64,000 nt of DNA. It comes from Variovorax sp. TBS-050B (GTDB taxonomy: Bacteria; Pseudomonadota; Gammaproteobacteria; Burkholderiales; Burkholderiaceae_C). Shown here in pieces: positions 42,722-51,512 of this stretch. Under the pieces are notes generated by a model. It was not told where the DNA came from, made no database searches, and saw only the letters and a list, made by a program, of their open reading frames with translations. The position numbers and the translations under genes were made by a program. The stretch covers positions 1,525,001-1,589,000 of the forward strand of contig NZ_JARXYR010000002.1 of the NCBI RefSeq assembly GCF_029893635.1. Reading direction: 5' to 3'. The stretch's first letter is position 1. Every line of letters begins with the position of its first letter.

Positions 42722-45673
42722 ATGCAGACCATCACACGCCCGCCCGTCGGACGCACGGCCCACGAAGCTTTCGAAGGCGCGGCGGCGCCGACCTTCGGTG
42801 CCGGCCGTCCGTTCTTCAATTCGATCCAGGTGCGCTTCACCGTGCTGGTGGCCGCCCTGACCCTGATCTTCCTGGCCTGCTTCCAGGTCTGGAACTACCA
42901 CAGCAGCCGCCAGGACATCATGCGTGCGCTCAACCGCCAGATCAACGAGGCGGTGCAGCGCATCGAGGCCAGCATTCCCAATGCCCTGTGGGAATACAAC
43001 ACGCGCCAGATCCACAAGACGCTCGATGCCGAACTGCAGTCGCCGCTGCTGCTGGGCATCGAACTGCGCGACGTCGACAAGCTGGTCTACAGCGAGGTCG
43101 CGCCCCACGCCGCCGACCAGACGGTCGACGAAGTGCGCGAGATCGAGCTGCGGCATTCCGAGTATCCGAGCGTCAAGCGGATCGGCACGGTGCGGCTGCG
43201 GATCACCCATTCGTCCGCCACCGCGCAACTGAAGAAGGAGGCGCTGATGCTCTTCCTCGTGTCGTCGCTGCTGAACCTAGCCATCGTCGGGGTGCTCTTC
43301 TTCGTGCTCAACTGGGTGGTGCTGCGGCCGCTCGCGCGGCTCCAGCATGCGATGCAGGAGGTGGCCTCGGGCGATTCCGACCTGTCGCTGCGGCTGCGGC
43401 ACTTCCGCACGGCGGAATTCGCCTGCATCACCTATTCGTTCAACCTCTTCGTCAGCAAGCTGCAGCGCGTGATGGGCGGCAGCATCGATGACGTGCACGA
43501 GTCGATCCGGGCCGTGGCGGAGGGCGAGCTGCAGCAGCAGATCCACGTCGCCGAGGGCGACGAAGCCAGCATCATGGCCCGGCTCGCGCTGATGCAGCGC
43601 CGCCTGCGCGAGTACCGCGACAACGAACGCAACGCGGCCGAACTGCTCACCGCGAAGGAAGCCGCCGACGCGGCCAATCGCGCGAAGAGCGACTTCCTCG
43701 CCAACATGAACCACGAGATCCGCACGCCGATGAACGCGATCGTCGGGTTCGCGTCGCTGCTCAAGCAGACCCGGCTCGACAGGCAGCAGCGCAGCTACCT
43801 CGACAAGATCGGCAGGTCGTGCCAGCACCTGCTGGGGCTGGTCAACGACATCCTCGATTTCTCCCGCCTCGATTCCGACAAGCTGAGCCTCGACTGCAGC
43901 GAGTTCGAACTCGAATCGGTGCTCGAGAACGTGGCGAGCCTGATGTCCGAGAAGATGAAGCAGAAGGACATCGAGTTCGTCTACGAGGTGGCGGCGAACG
44001 TGCCCAACCACCTCTACGGCGACGCGTTGCGCATCGGGCAGGTGCTGCTCAACCTGGTGAGCAATTCGGCCAAGTTCACCGAGCGCGGCCTGGTGCGCGT
44101 GGACGTGCGGGTGCGCGAGCGCGCGCACGACGCGCTGGTGCTGTACTTCGCCGTGACCGACACCGGCATCGGCATCGCGCCGGAACAGATCGGCCGGCTG
44201 TTCGAACGCTTCTACCAGGGCGACGCCGGCGTGACCAGCAAGTACGGCGGATCGGGCCTCGGCCTGCCCATTTCCAAGCGGCTGGTCGAGCTCATGGACG
44301 GCGAGATCGGCGTGCAGAGCGAGCCCGGCAAGGGCGCGACCTTCTGGTTCACGCTGAAGCTCCGGATCGACGGCGCCGCCGCGCCGGAAGGCTCCGCCGA
44401 CGCCGGTCACTGCGGCCGGCGCGTGCTGCTGATCCAGCAGCGCGAGGCTTCTGCGTCGGCCACGCAGCGGCTGCTGCGGCGCCAGGGCCTGCAGGCCGAG
44501 TGGGTGCCGTCGGCCGCGGCCGCGCTGCGGAACATGGCGGCCCGGCCGCGCGAGCCCTACGACCTGATCGTGGTCGACGCGAGCGTGGCGCCGGGCGCGC
44601 ATTCGCTCGCCATGCGGCTGCGCAACCATTGCCTGGAAGGCGAGGCGCCGCCCTTGATCCTGCTCACCCTGGGTGCGGGCGAGGCCGCGACCGCCGACTG
44701 GTCGGGTTTCGGCTCCGTCAACTTCGTCTCGCAGCCCGTCACGCCCATTTCGCTCAGCAAGGTTCTGCACCGCGCGCTGCGCCGCGGGCCCTCACCTGCC
44801 GGGCGCGGCCATGCGGTCGCAGCGTCGGACATCGGTTCGCTGCGGAGCCACCGCGGCGCGCGCGTGCTGCTGGTGGAAGACAACGAGTTCAACCAGCAGG
44901 TCGCGAGCGACATGATCCGCCGCGCGGGGCTGTCGGTCGACATCGCGGAGAACGGTCTGGCCGCGGTGTCGCTGCTCGAAACCAGCCTGCTGGGCGGTGC
45001 GCCCTACGACGTGGTGCTGATGGACCTGCAGATGCCGGTGATGGACGGCGTCACCGCCACGCGCATCCTGCGTGCGAACCGGGCGTTCGACGATCTCCCC
45101 ATCGTCGCCATGACCGCGAGCGCGCTGACCGAGAACCGCGACCTCTGCCTGTCGGTGGGGATGAACGACTTTCTCGCCAAGCCCGTGGACCCCTCCGCGC
45201 TGTGGCGGGTGCTGGGCACCGCGCTGGCCGGCAGGCCGCCGCACGGCGCGGCACAAGCGGTGTTCGAGGACGATCCAGAGGCCGCCTCGGTGCAGGCGCT
45301 GCAGGCGGCCCTGGCACGCGTGCGCCATCTGCGGGTCGACATTGGCCTGCGCTGCGCGATGGACGACGCCAGGCATTTCTGCAGCGTGCTGCGCAAGTTC
45401 GCGCAGACCGAGGCGAACATCATCGCCGGGCTGCGCGCGGCACTGCAGGCCGGCGACTGGCCGCTCGCCGAGCGCGCGGCGCACAACCTCAAGGGCTCTG
45501 CCGGCTTCATCGGCGCGCATGAACTGCAGGTCGACGCCGTCCGGCTCGAGAAGGCCCTGGTGGCACGCGATGCCGAAGGCATCGAGCCGCTGGCGGCCGC
45601 CTGCGAGCAGGTGCTGTCAGAGCTGACCGAAGACATCCTGCGCCACGTGCCCGATCTCGCGGCCGTGGCCTGA
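42722..45673 (+). CDS. Hybrid sensor histidine kinase with two receiver-like domains and Hpt
   Basis: A 983-residue membrane kinase. Order: transmembrane helix (about 38-56), periplasmic sensor (about 60-172), second helix (about 175-200), HAMP (about 200-255), HisKA with His331 in [14 protein letters not shown], HATPase (about 430-548, [24 protein letters not shown]), a degenerate receiver (about 565-690, Asp619 in LIVVDAS, no clear acidic pair), a normal receiver (about 713-835; Asp768 in [11 protein letters not shown]) and Hpt (His921 in [11 protein letters not shown]). This is a BvgS/ArcB-like phosphorelay. No response regulator gene is adjacent, so the output is elsewhere. The preceding binding protein probably supplies the signal. 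Confidence 0.93.
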   Translation: MQTITRPPVGRTAHEAFEGAAAPTFGAGRPFFNSIQVRFTVLVAALTLIFLACFQVWNYHSSRQDIMRALNRQINEAVQRIEASIPNALWEYNTRQIHKTLDAELQSPLLLGIELRDVDKLVYSEVAPHAADQTVDEVREIELRHSEYPSVKRIGTVRLRITHSSATAQLKKEALMLFLVSSLLNLAIVGVLFFVLNWVVLRPLARLQHAMQEVASGDSDLSLRLRHFRTAEFACITYSFNLFVSKLQRVMGGSIDDVHESIRAVAEGELQQQIHVAEGDEASIMARLALMQRRLREYRDNERNAAELLTAKEAADAANRAKSDFLANMNHEIRTPMNAIVGFASLLKQTRLDRQQRSYLDKIGRSCQHLLGLVNDILDFSRLDSDKLSLDCSEFELESVLENVASLMSEKMKQKDIEFVYEVAANVPNHLYGDALRIGQVLLNLVSNSAKFTERGLVRVDVRVRERAHDALVLYFAVTDTGIGIAPEQIGRLFERFYQGDAGVTSKYGGSGLGLPISKRLVELMDGEIGVQSEPGKGATFWFTLKLRIDGAAAPEGSADAGHCGRRVLLIQQREASASATQRLLRRQGLQAEWVPSAAAALRNMAARPREPYDLIVVDASVAPGAHSLAMRLRNHCLEGEAPPLILLTLGAGEAATADWSGFGSVNFVSQPVTPISLSKVLHRALRRGPSPAGRGHAVAASDIGSLRSHRGARVLLVEDNEFNQQVASDMIRRAGLSVDIAENGLAAVSLLETSLLGGAPYDVVLMDLQMPVMDGVTATRILRANRAFDDLPIVAMTASALTENRDLCLSVGMNDFLAKPVDPSALWRVLGTALAGRPPHGAAQAVFEDDPEAASVQALQAALARVRHLRVDIGLRCAMDDARHFCSVLRKFAQTEANIIAGLRAALQAGDWPLAERAAHNLKGSAGFIGAHELQVDAVRLEKALVARDAEGIEPLAAACEQVLSELTEDILRHVPDLAAVA

Positions 45674-45675
45674 GC

Positions 45676-47667
45676 TCACGCAGGCTGGCCGCAGACCCGC
45701 AGCACTTCGCTGCCGTAGGCCTCGAGCTTCTTGGTGCCGATGCCGCTGATGCCCTGCAGGTCCTCGAGCGTCGCCGGCGCGCGCTCGGCGATGGCGGCCA
45801 GCGTGGCGTCGTGGAAGATCACGTAGGCCGGCAGGTTGTGCTCGCGCGCCACCTCGGCGCGCCAGGCCTTGAGCGCCTCGAAGCGCGCCTGGCCCTCTGC
45901 GTCGAGCGCCGCGGCGGCGGGCGAGGGCGCACCGCGCGCGGCCTTTTCGCGCCGCGCCTTGCCGCCGCTGCGCGGCGCCGGCGACGAGATCGACTCGCGC
46001 AGCGACACCGGCGTCTCCCCGCGCAGCACCGCGCGCGAGCCCTCCGTGAGCTTGAGCGTGTTGTAGGCCTCGGCATCGACCGCCACCGCGCCGATCGCGA
46101 TCAATTGCCGCAGCACGCCGCGCAATTGCACCTCGCTGAACTCGGCGCCGAGCCCGAAGGTGCTGATGCGTTCGTGGCCGTACTGCTTCACCTTGTCGGT
46201 CGCCTTGCCGCGCAGGATGTCCATCACGTGGCCGGCGCCGAAGCTGATGCCGCTTTGCTGCTGCACGCGGTAGACGGTGGAGAGCAGCTTGCGCGCCGCG
46301 TCGGTGCCGTCCCAGACCTGCGGCGGGCTGATGCAGTTGTCGCAGTTGCCGCATGTGGCCCCCACGGTCGGCACTTCGTGCCCTCCCTGCCCCCCGAGGG
46401 GGCCGCGGCCGCCTTGGGGCGGCCCGGCGTCGGCCGGGGCGCGCTTGTAGGTTTCGCCGAAGTAGCCCAGGAGCCGCACGCGCCGGCAGTCGCTCGCCTC
46501 GGCCAGCGAGAGCAGCGCGTCGAGCTTGCCGCGCATCACCTGCTTGAACTCCTCGCCCGCGGGGCTCTCGTCGATCATGCGGCGCTGGTTCACCACGTCC
46601 TGCAGGCCGTAGGCCATCCAGGCGTCGGCGGGCGCGCCGTCGCGGCCCGCGCGGCCGGTCTCCTGGTAGTAGCCCTCGATGTTCTTCGGCATGTCGAGGT
46701 GGGCCACGAAGCGCACGTCGGGCTTGTCGATCCCCATGCCGAAGGCGATGGTCGCGACCATCACGATGCCCTCCTCGCGCAGGAAGCGGTCCTGGTGCTT
46801 CTGGCGCACCGCCGCATCGAGTCCCGCGTGGTAGGGCAGGGCGTTGATGCCCGCGCCCTGCAGCGCCACCGCCACGTCTTCCACCCGCTTGCGCGACTGG
46901 CAGTACACCACGCCCGCATCGCCCTCGTGCTCGCGCTCGATGAAGCGCAGCAGCTGCGTGGTCGCTTCCTTCTTCTCGACGATGGTGTAGCGGATGTTCG
47001 GCCGGTCGAAGCTGGAGACGAACTGGCGCGCCTCCTGCAACTGCAGCCGCTCGACGATGTCCGCGCGCGTGAGCGCATCGGCCGTGGCCGTGAGCGCGAT
47101 GCGCGGCACGCGGGCATAGCGCTCGTGCAGCACCGTGAGCGCGCGGTACTCGGGGCGGAAGTCGTGGCCCCACTGGCTCACGCAATGCGCCTCGTCGATC
47201 GCGAACAGCGAGAGCTTGCCGCGCGCCGCGAGCGCGTCCATCAGTTCGAGGAAGCGCGGCGTGGTCACGCGCTCGGGCGCGGCGTAGAGCAGCGTGATCT
47301 CCGCGCGCGCCATGCGGCGCTCGACCTCCTGCGTCTGCTGCCAGTCGAGCGTGGAATTCAGGAAGGCCGCGTCCACCCCCGCCTCGTGCAGCGCGCCGAC
47401 CTGGTCGTGCATCAGCGCGATCAGCGGCGACACCACCACCGTCACCCCGTGGCCCGCGCGCTGCCGCGCGATCGCCGGGATCTGGTAGCACAGCGACTTG
47501 CCGCCGCCCGTGGGCATCAGCACCAGCGCGTCGCCGCCGCCCACCACGTGATCGACGATGGCCTGCTGCGGGCCGCGGAACTGCGCATAGCCGAAGACCT
47601 CGTGGAGGATGGCGGCGGGCGCGTTGCTGTGGGGGTCGTCGAGGGGCGGGGGGGCGAGGGAGGACAC
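45676..47667 (-). CDS. recQ: ATP-dependent DNA helicase RecQ
   Basis: A 3'-5' helicase in recombination and fork repair. Motifs are in order: [20 protein letters not shown], Walker [38 protein letters not shown], and [16 protein letters not shown]. The zinc domain has Cys in ASDCRR and ATCGNCDNC, separated by 44 residues rather than the roughly 16 in E. coli RecQ, because a GC-rich repeat is read in frame there (46370-46437). RQC and HRDC domains follow, the latter ending [18 protein letters not shown] take the GTG at 47667 as start; an ATG at 47757 is possible, but the added residues look non-coding. About 663 residues. Confidence 0.93.
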   Translation of the reverse strand: MSSLAPPPLDDPHSNAPAAILHEVFGYAQFRGPQQAIVDHVVGGGDALVLMPTGGGKSLCYQIPAIARQRAGHGVTVVVSPLIALMHDQVGALHEAGVDAAFLNSTLDWQQTQEVERRMARAEITLLYAAPERVTTPRFLELMDALAARGKLSLFAIDEAHCVSQWGHDFRPEYRALTVLHERYARVPRIALTATADALTRADIVERLQLQEARQFVSSFDRPNIRYTIVEKKEATTQLLRFIEREHEGDAGVVYCQSRKRVEDVAVALQGAGINALPYHAGLDAAVRQKHQDRFLREEGIVMVATIAFGMGIDKPDVRFVAHLDMPKNIEGYYQETGRAGRDGAPADAWMAYGLQDVVNQRRMIDESPAGEEFKQVMRGKLDALLSLAEASDCRRVRLLGYFGETYKRAPADAGPPQGGRGPLGGQGGHEVPTVGATCGNCDNCISPPQVWDGTDAARKLLSTVYRVQQQSGISFGAGHVMDILRGKATDKVKQYGHERISTFGLGAEFSEVQLRGVLRQLIAIGAVAVDAEAYNTLKLTEGSRAVLRGETPVSLRESISSPAPRSGGKARREKAARGAPSPAAAALDAEGQARFEALKAWRAEVAREHNLPAYVIFHDATLAAIAERAPATLEDLQGISGIGTKKLEAYGSEVLRVCGQPA
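46370..46437. repeat. GC-rich repeat inside recQ
   Basis: Contains CACTTCGTG (46372-46380), GCCCCCCGAGGGGGC and GCCTTGGGGCGGCCCGG. The last part matches CGGCTTGGGGCGGCCCGG at 56528-56545, an intergenic copy. Here it is translated as [20 protein letters not shown]. Confidence 0.8.
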
Positions 47668-47783
47668 GGGCAATCGAAGGGGGCGCGGAGGGTGGGAAGG
47701 ACGGGCGCTCGATTGTCCCCCAGCGGCTCGTTGAAGACTGTGGCACGAGGTTTGCAATCGACAGGCGGACCGCCGCGCTTAGC

Positions 47784-47795
47784 CTGTATAGACAG
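47784..47795. promoter_or_regulatory. HutC-type operator, site A
   Basis: CTGTATAGACAG, an imperfect TGTATA/TGTCTATACA-type dyad in the gap between recQ and the ABC importer genes, 162 bases before the binding-protein start. Confidence 0.7.
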
Positions 47796-47850
47796 CAATC
47801 TGGTGCATGTTTCCGGACAAATGCACCGAATCGAGGCCTTTCGGGTTATC

Positions 47851-47863
47851 CTGTATATACAAG
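47851..47863. promoter_or_regulatory. HutC-type operator, site B
   Basis: CTGTATATACAAG closely matches the known HutC dyad CTTGTATATACAAG. It probably overlaps the -10 region of the importer operon, 94 bases before its first start codon. Confidence 0.8.
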
Positions 47864-47957
47864 TTGGGGCGTCCGGCAACAATGCGAGGCGCGCGACAGC
47901 CCGGGCTGCCCGGGGCGAGTGCCGAGCCATCCTCAAGAAACGGAACCAGGAGTACCC

Positions 47958-48926
47958 ATGGTCAAGACGGTAGTTGTGAAAGTCGCTTCGCTGCTGGCAG
48001 CAGGCGCATGTGTCGCGAGCCTCGCCGGAACGGCCGCGGCGCAGGAGACCAAGATCGCGCTCGGCATGTCGGGCTGGACCGGCTTTGCGCCGCTCACGCT
48101 CGCCGACAAGGCCGGCATCTTCAAGAAGAACGGCCTCGACGTCGAACTCAAGATGATCCCGCAGAAGGACCGCCACCTCGCGCTGGCCGCGGGCGCGATC
48201 CAGTGCGCCGCCACCACGGTCGAGACGCACGTGGCCTGGAACGCCAACGGCGTGCCGATCGTGCAGATCTTCCAGATGGACAAGTCCTACGGCGCCGACG
48301 GCCTCGCGGTGCGCAACGACGTCAAGGGCTTCGCCGACCTCAAGGGCAAGACCATCGGCGTGAGCGCCCCCGGCACCGCACCGTACTTCGGCCTGGCGTG
48401 GATGCTCAACAAGAACGGCATGGCGCTGAAGGACGTGAAGCTCGTCTCGCTCGAGCCCCAGCCCGCGGCGCAGGCCTTCGTGGCCGGCCAGAACGATGCG
48501 GCCATGACCTACGAGCCCTACCTCTCGACCGTGCGCGCCAATCCGGCCGCGGGCAAGATCCTCGCGACCACGCTCGACTATCCGATGGTGATGGACACCG
48601 TGGGCTGCGCGCCGACCTGGCTCAAGGCCAACGCCAAGGCCGCGGCCGCGCTGACCAAGTCGTACTTCGATGCGCTCGACATGATCAAGGCCGATCCGGC
48701 CAAGGCCAACGAGATCATGGGTGCGGCCGTCAAGCAGACCGGCGAGCAGTTCGCCAAGTCGTCGGCCTACCTGCGCTGGCAGGACAAGGCCGCGAACCAG
48801 AAGTTCTTCTCGGGCGAGCTGCTCGGCTTCATGAAGGAAGCCGCGCCGATCCTGCTCGAGGCCGGCGTGATCCGCAAGGCGCCCGACGACTACGCCGCCA
48901 CCTTCGATGCAAGCTTCGTCAAGTAA
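47958..48926 (+). CDS. NitT/TauT-type ABC transporter substrate-binding protein
   Basis: A 322-residue periplasmic receptor. Signal peptide MVKTVVVKVASLLAAGACVA ending AAAQ, then the SsuA/ThiY-like fold (GMSGWTGFAPLTLADKAGIF, GKTIGVSAPGTAPYFG, AFVAGQNDAAMTYEPY). The ATG at 47958 follows CCAGGAG. HutC sites upstream and the hut genes downstream argue that it binds histidine, urocanate or a related imidazole, though the family usually takes taurine, sulfonates or nitrate. The permease start lies 20 bases inside its 3' end. Confidence 0.88.
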   Translation: MVKTVVVKVASLLAAGACVASLAGTAAAQETKIALGMSGWTGFAPLTLADKAGIFKKNGLDVELKMIPQKDRHLALAAGAIQCAATTVETHVAWNANGVPIVQIFQMDKSYGADGLAVRNDVKGFADLKGKTIGVSAPGTAPYFGLAWMLNKNGMALKDVKLVSLEPQPAAQAFVAGQNDAAMTYEPYLSTVRANPAAGKILATTLDYPMVMDTVGCAPTWLKANAKAAAALTKSYFDALDMIKADPAKANEIMGAAVKQTGEQFAKSSAYLRWQDKAANQKFFSGELLGFMKEAAPILLEAGVIRKAPDDYAATFDASFVK

Positions 48927-49773
48927 CGCCGTCGCGCAGGCGCAGCCGGTTGCGGCGCGCCCCAGCGCCCCGCCCGCCGCACCGCGGCGGCGCCGCGCGC
49001 TCGCGCCGCTCGAACCCGTGAGCGGCCGCGCGCGCGTGCTGCTCGGCCTCGGCTTCTTCGTGGTGTTCGTGCTCGCATGGTCGGTCGCCACGCTCGGCGG
49101 CTTCGTGCCGCCGACCTTCCTCGCGAGCCCGGTGACCATGCTCAAGGAGGGCTGGATGCTCTTCGCCGAGTTCGGCTTCATCGGCGACGTGGGCATGACC
49201 GTGTGGCGCGTGTTCGGCGGCTTCCTGCTCGCGGCGGTGTTCGCCGTGCCGCTCGGCATCGCGATGGGCACCTGGAAGTCGGTCGAGGCCTTCTTCGAGC
49301 CCTTCGTCTCGTTCTGCCGCTACCTGCCGGCCTCGGCCTTCATTCCGCTGCTGATCCTCTGGGCCGGCCTGGGCGAGATGCAGAAGCTGCTCGTGATCTT
49401 CATCGGCTCCTTCTTCCAGATCGTGCTGATGGTGGCCGTCACCGTGGGCAGCGCGCGGCGCGACCTCGTCGAGGCGGCCTACACGCTCGGCGCCAACAGC
49501 CGCGGCATCGTGGCGCGCGTGCTCATCCCGGGCGCGGCGCCGGGCATCGCCGAGACGTTGCGCCTCGTGCTCGGCTGGGCCTGGACCTACGTGATCGTGG
49601 CGGAGCTGATCGGCTCCTCCTCGGGCATCGGCCACATGATCACCGACAGCCAGGCGCTCTTGAACACCGGCCAGATCATCTTCGGGATCATCGTGATCGG
49701 CGTCATCGGCCTCGTGTCCGACTTCGCCTTCAAGGCGCTCAACCGCCGCCTCTTTGCCTGGAGTACGTTATGA
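48907..49773 (+). CDS. ABC transporter permease (NitT/TauT type)
   Basis: A 288-residue inner-membrane protein with a proline-rich N-terminus and about six helices from residue 43. The EAA-loop sequence is seen as VEAAYTLGANSRGIVARVLI. It overlaps the binding-protein gene by 20 bases and the ATPase gene by 4, so the three form one tight operon. By context an importer for histidine or urocanate. Confidence 0.9.
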   Translation: MQASSSNAVAQAQPVAARPSAPPAAPRRRRALAPLEPVSGRARVLLGLGFFVVFVLAWSVATLGGFVPPTFLASPVTMLKEGWMLFAEFGFIGDVGMTVWRVFGGFLLAAVFAVPLGIAMGTWKSVEAFFEPFVSFCRYLPASAFIPLLILWAGLGEMQKLLVIFIGSFFQIVLMVAVTVGSARRDLVEAAYTLGANSRGIVARVLIPGAAPGIAETLRLVLGWAWTYVIVAELIGSSSGIGHMITDSQALLNTGQIIFGIIVIGVIGLVSDFAFKALNRRLFAWSTL

Positions 49774-50558
49774 CGGCCCGCAGCCAGCTTTCGATCCAGG
49801 GCGTCTCGCGCGTCTTCACGGGTGCCAAGGGCCAGCGCACGCAGGCGCTGCAGCCGATCGACTTCGAGGTGCGCGAGAACGACTTCGTCACCATCCTCGG
49901 CCCTTCGGGCTGCGGCAAGTCGACGCTGCTGCGCATCGTCGCGGGGCTCGACTTCCCGAGCACTGGCCAGGTGCTGCTCGACGGCGAGCGCATCGAGGGC
50001 CCGGGCGCCGACCGCGGCGTGGTGTTCCAGAGCTACACGCTGTTCCCGTGGCTCACGGTGGCGCAGAACATCCGCTTCGGCCTGCGCGAGCGCGGCATGA
50101 GCGAGGCCGACCAGAAGGAGCGCAGCGAGTTCTTCATCGCCAAGGTCGGGCTGCGCGGCTTCGAGCACCACTACCCCAAGCAGCTCTCGGGCGGCATGCA
50201 GCAGCGCACCGCGATCGCGCGCGCGCTCGCCAACGACCCCAAGATGCTGCTGCTCGACGAACCCTTCGGCGCGCTCGACAACCAGACCCGCGTGCTGATG
50301 CAGGAGCTCTTGCTCGGCATCTGGGAATCGGCGCAGAAGACCGTGCTGTTCGTCACGCACGACATCGACGAGGCGATCTTCATGGCCAACCGGGTGGCAG
50401 TATTCAGCGCCCGGCCCGGCCGCATCAAGACCGAGATCGCCGTCGACTTCCCGCATCCGCGCAAGTACACCATCAAGACCTCGCCCGAGTTCATGGCCAT
50501 CAAGGCGCGGCTCACCGAAGAGATCCGCGCCGAGTCGATGGCTGCTGCGGAGCACTGA
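49770..50558 (+). CDS. ABC transporter ATP-binding protein (NitT/TauT type)
   Basis: A 262-residue ATPase. Walker A GPSGCGKST (44-52), Q-loop VVFQSYTLFPWL, signature LSGGMQQRTAIARAL, Walker B LLLDEPFGALD and H-loop VTHDIDEA are all present. Its start overlaps the permease stop (ATGA). It energises the importer of the hut locus. An inverted-repeat element begins eight bases after its stop. Confidence 0.93.
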   Translation: MTARSQLSIQGVSRVFTGAKGQRTQALQPIDFEVRENDFVTILGPSGCGKSTLLRIVAGLDFPSTGQVLLDGERIEGPGADRGVVFQSYTLFPWLTVAQNIRFGLRERGMSEADQKERSEFFIAKVGLRGFEHHYPKQLSGGMQQRTAIARALANDPKMLLLDEPFGALDNQTRVLMQELLLGIWESAQKTVLFVTHDIDEAIFMANRVAVFSARPGRIKTEIAVDFPHPRKYTIKTSPEFMAIKARLTEEIRAESMAAAEH

Positions 50559-50566
50559 GATGAACA

Positions 50567-50695
50567 CGGACAGCCGAACGCAGAAGAAAGACAAAAGAAT
50601 CGCAGAAGTCGCAGAACGAGAAAACCAAGAATTCCTGGTTTCTTCTTTTTCGCGACCTCTGCGAAATCTTCGCGCCCTCTGCATTCGGCAGTCCG
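50567..50695. repeat. Long inverted-repeat element, copy 2
   Basis: The best-preserved copy. Ends are CGGACAGCCGAACGCAGA and, on the complement of the right side, CGGACTGCCGAATGCAGA. Inner arms pair CGCAGAAGTCGCAGAA with TTTTTCGCGACCTCTGCG. It fills the gap between the ATPase stop (50558) and hutC (50712). Confidence 0.9.
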
Positions 50696-50711
50696 CTTTC
50701 GGCAGCGTCCC

Positions 50712-51455
50712 ATGACCGCACCCCGCACCGAGCCCTCGCTTGCGCTCTACGCGCAGGTCAAGGACCACATCTCGCGCAAGATCCAGGACGGCACCTGGCC
50801 CGCGGGCCATCGCCTGCCTTCGGAGAGCGAGCTGGTCGCGCAGTTCGGCATCTCGCGCATGACGGTGAACCGCGCGCTGCGCGAGCTGGTGGAGCAGGGG
50901 CGCATCGTGCGCATGGCCGGCGTCGGCAGCTTCGTGGCCGAGGCCAAGCCGCAGTCCACGCTGCTGCAGATCGCCAACATCGCGAGCGAGATCCGCCAGC
51001 GCGGCCACGACTACCGCTGCGAGATGCTCGCGGTCGAGCGCCTTGCCGCCTCGCCCGACGTGGCCGCCTGGCTCGACATGCGCGCGGGCACCTCGGTGTT
51101 CCACAGCGTCTGCCTGCACCTCGAGAACGACACGCCGGTGCAGCTCGAGGAGCGCTACGTCAATCCGCAGGTGGTGCCCGACTTCCTCGAGCAGGATTTC
51201 GCGGCCGTGCCGCCGAGCGAATACCTGGTGCGCCACGTGCCCTTCGACCAGATCGAGCATGTGGTCGATGCGGTGCTGCCCACCGCCGAGCAGGCCGGCC
51301 GGCTCGCGATGGAGCCCACTGACCCCTGCCTGCTGCTGACGCGCCGCACCTGGACGCGCAACACGCCGGTCACCTGGGTGCGCTGCCTGCATCCCGCCTC
51401 GCGCTACAGCCTCGGCAGCCGCTTCCGGGCCGACGGCAATCCTTCCTTCGGCTGA
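50712..51455 (+). CDS. hutC: Histidine utilisation repressor HutC
   Basis: A 247-residue GntR/HutC-family repressor. The winged helix (HRLPSESELVAQFGISRMTV, about residues 36-55) and wing GRIVRMAGVGSFVAE precede a UTRA ligand domain from about residue 90 that binds urocanate in known HutC proteins. LEERYVNPQVVPDFLEQDF and the C-terminal TRRTWTRNTPVTWV are typical. Three matching operators in the locus support the assignment. No operator is seen directly before hutC, which is preceded by the inverted-repeat element. Confidence 0.95.
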   Translation: MTAPRTEPSLALYAQVKDHISRKIQDGTWPAGHRLPSESELVAQFGISRMTVNRALRELVEQGRIVRMAGVGSFVAEAKPQSTLLQIANIASEIRQRGHDYRCEMLAVERLAASPDVAAWLDMRAGTSVFHSVCLHLENDTPVQLEERYVNPQVVPDFLEQDFAAVPPSEYLVRHVPFDQIEHVVDAVLPTAEQAGRLAMEPTDPCLLLTRRTWTRNTPVTWVRCLHPASRYSLGSRFRADGNPSFG

Positions 51456-51492
51456 GCGTCCCCGCGCGCATCGCTTTCTTCTCACGCCCCTA

Positions 51493-51505
51493 CTTGTATA
51501 GACAG
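51493..51505. promoter_or_regulatory. HutC-type operator, site C, at hutH
   Basis: CTTGTATAGACAG lies seven bases before the hutH ATG (51513). TGTATA within it could also be the -10 box, which would give a leader of only a few bases. Confidence 0.75.
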
Positions 51506-51512
51506 GTTGACC

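Noticed and set aside
47667..47757. Upstream ATG (47757) as the recQ start
   Set aside because: The added 30 residues are low-complexity, and the DNA there looks like a promoter region (GACAAT-type -10). The GTG at 47667 is preferred, though not proven.
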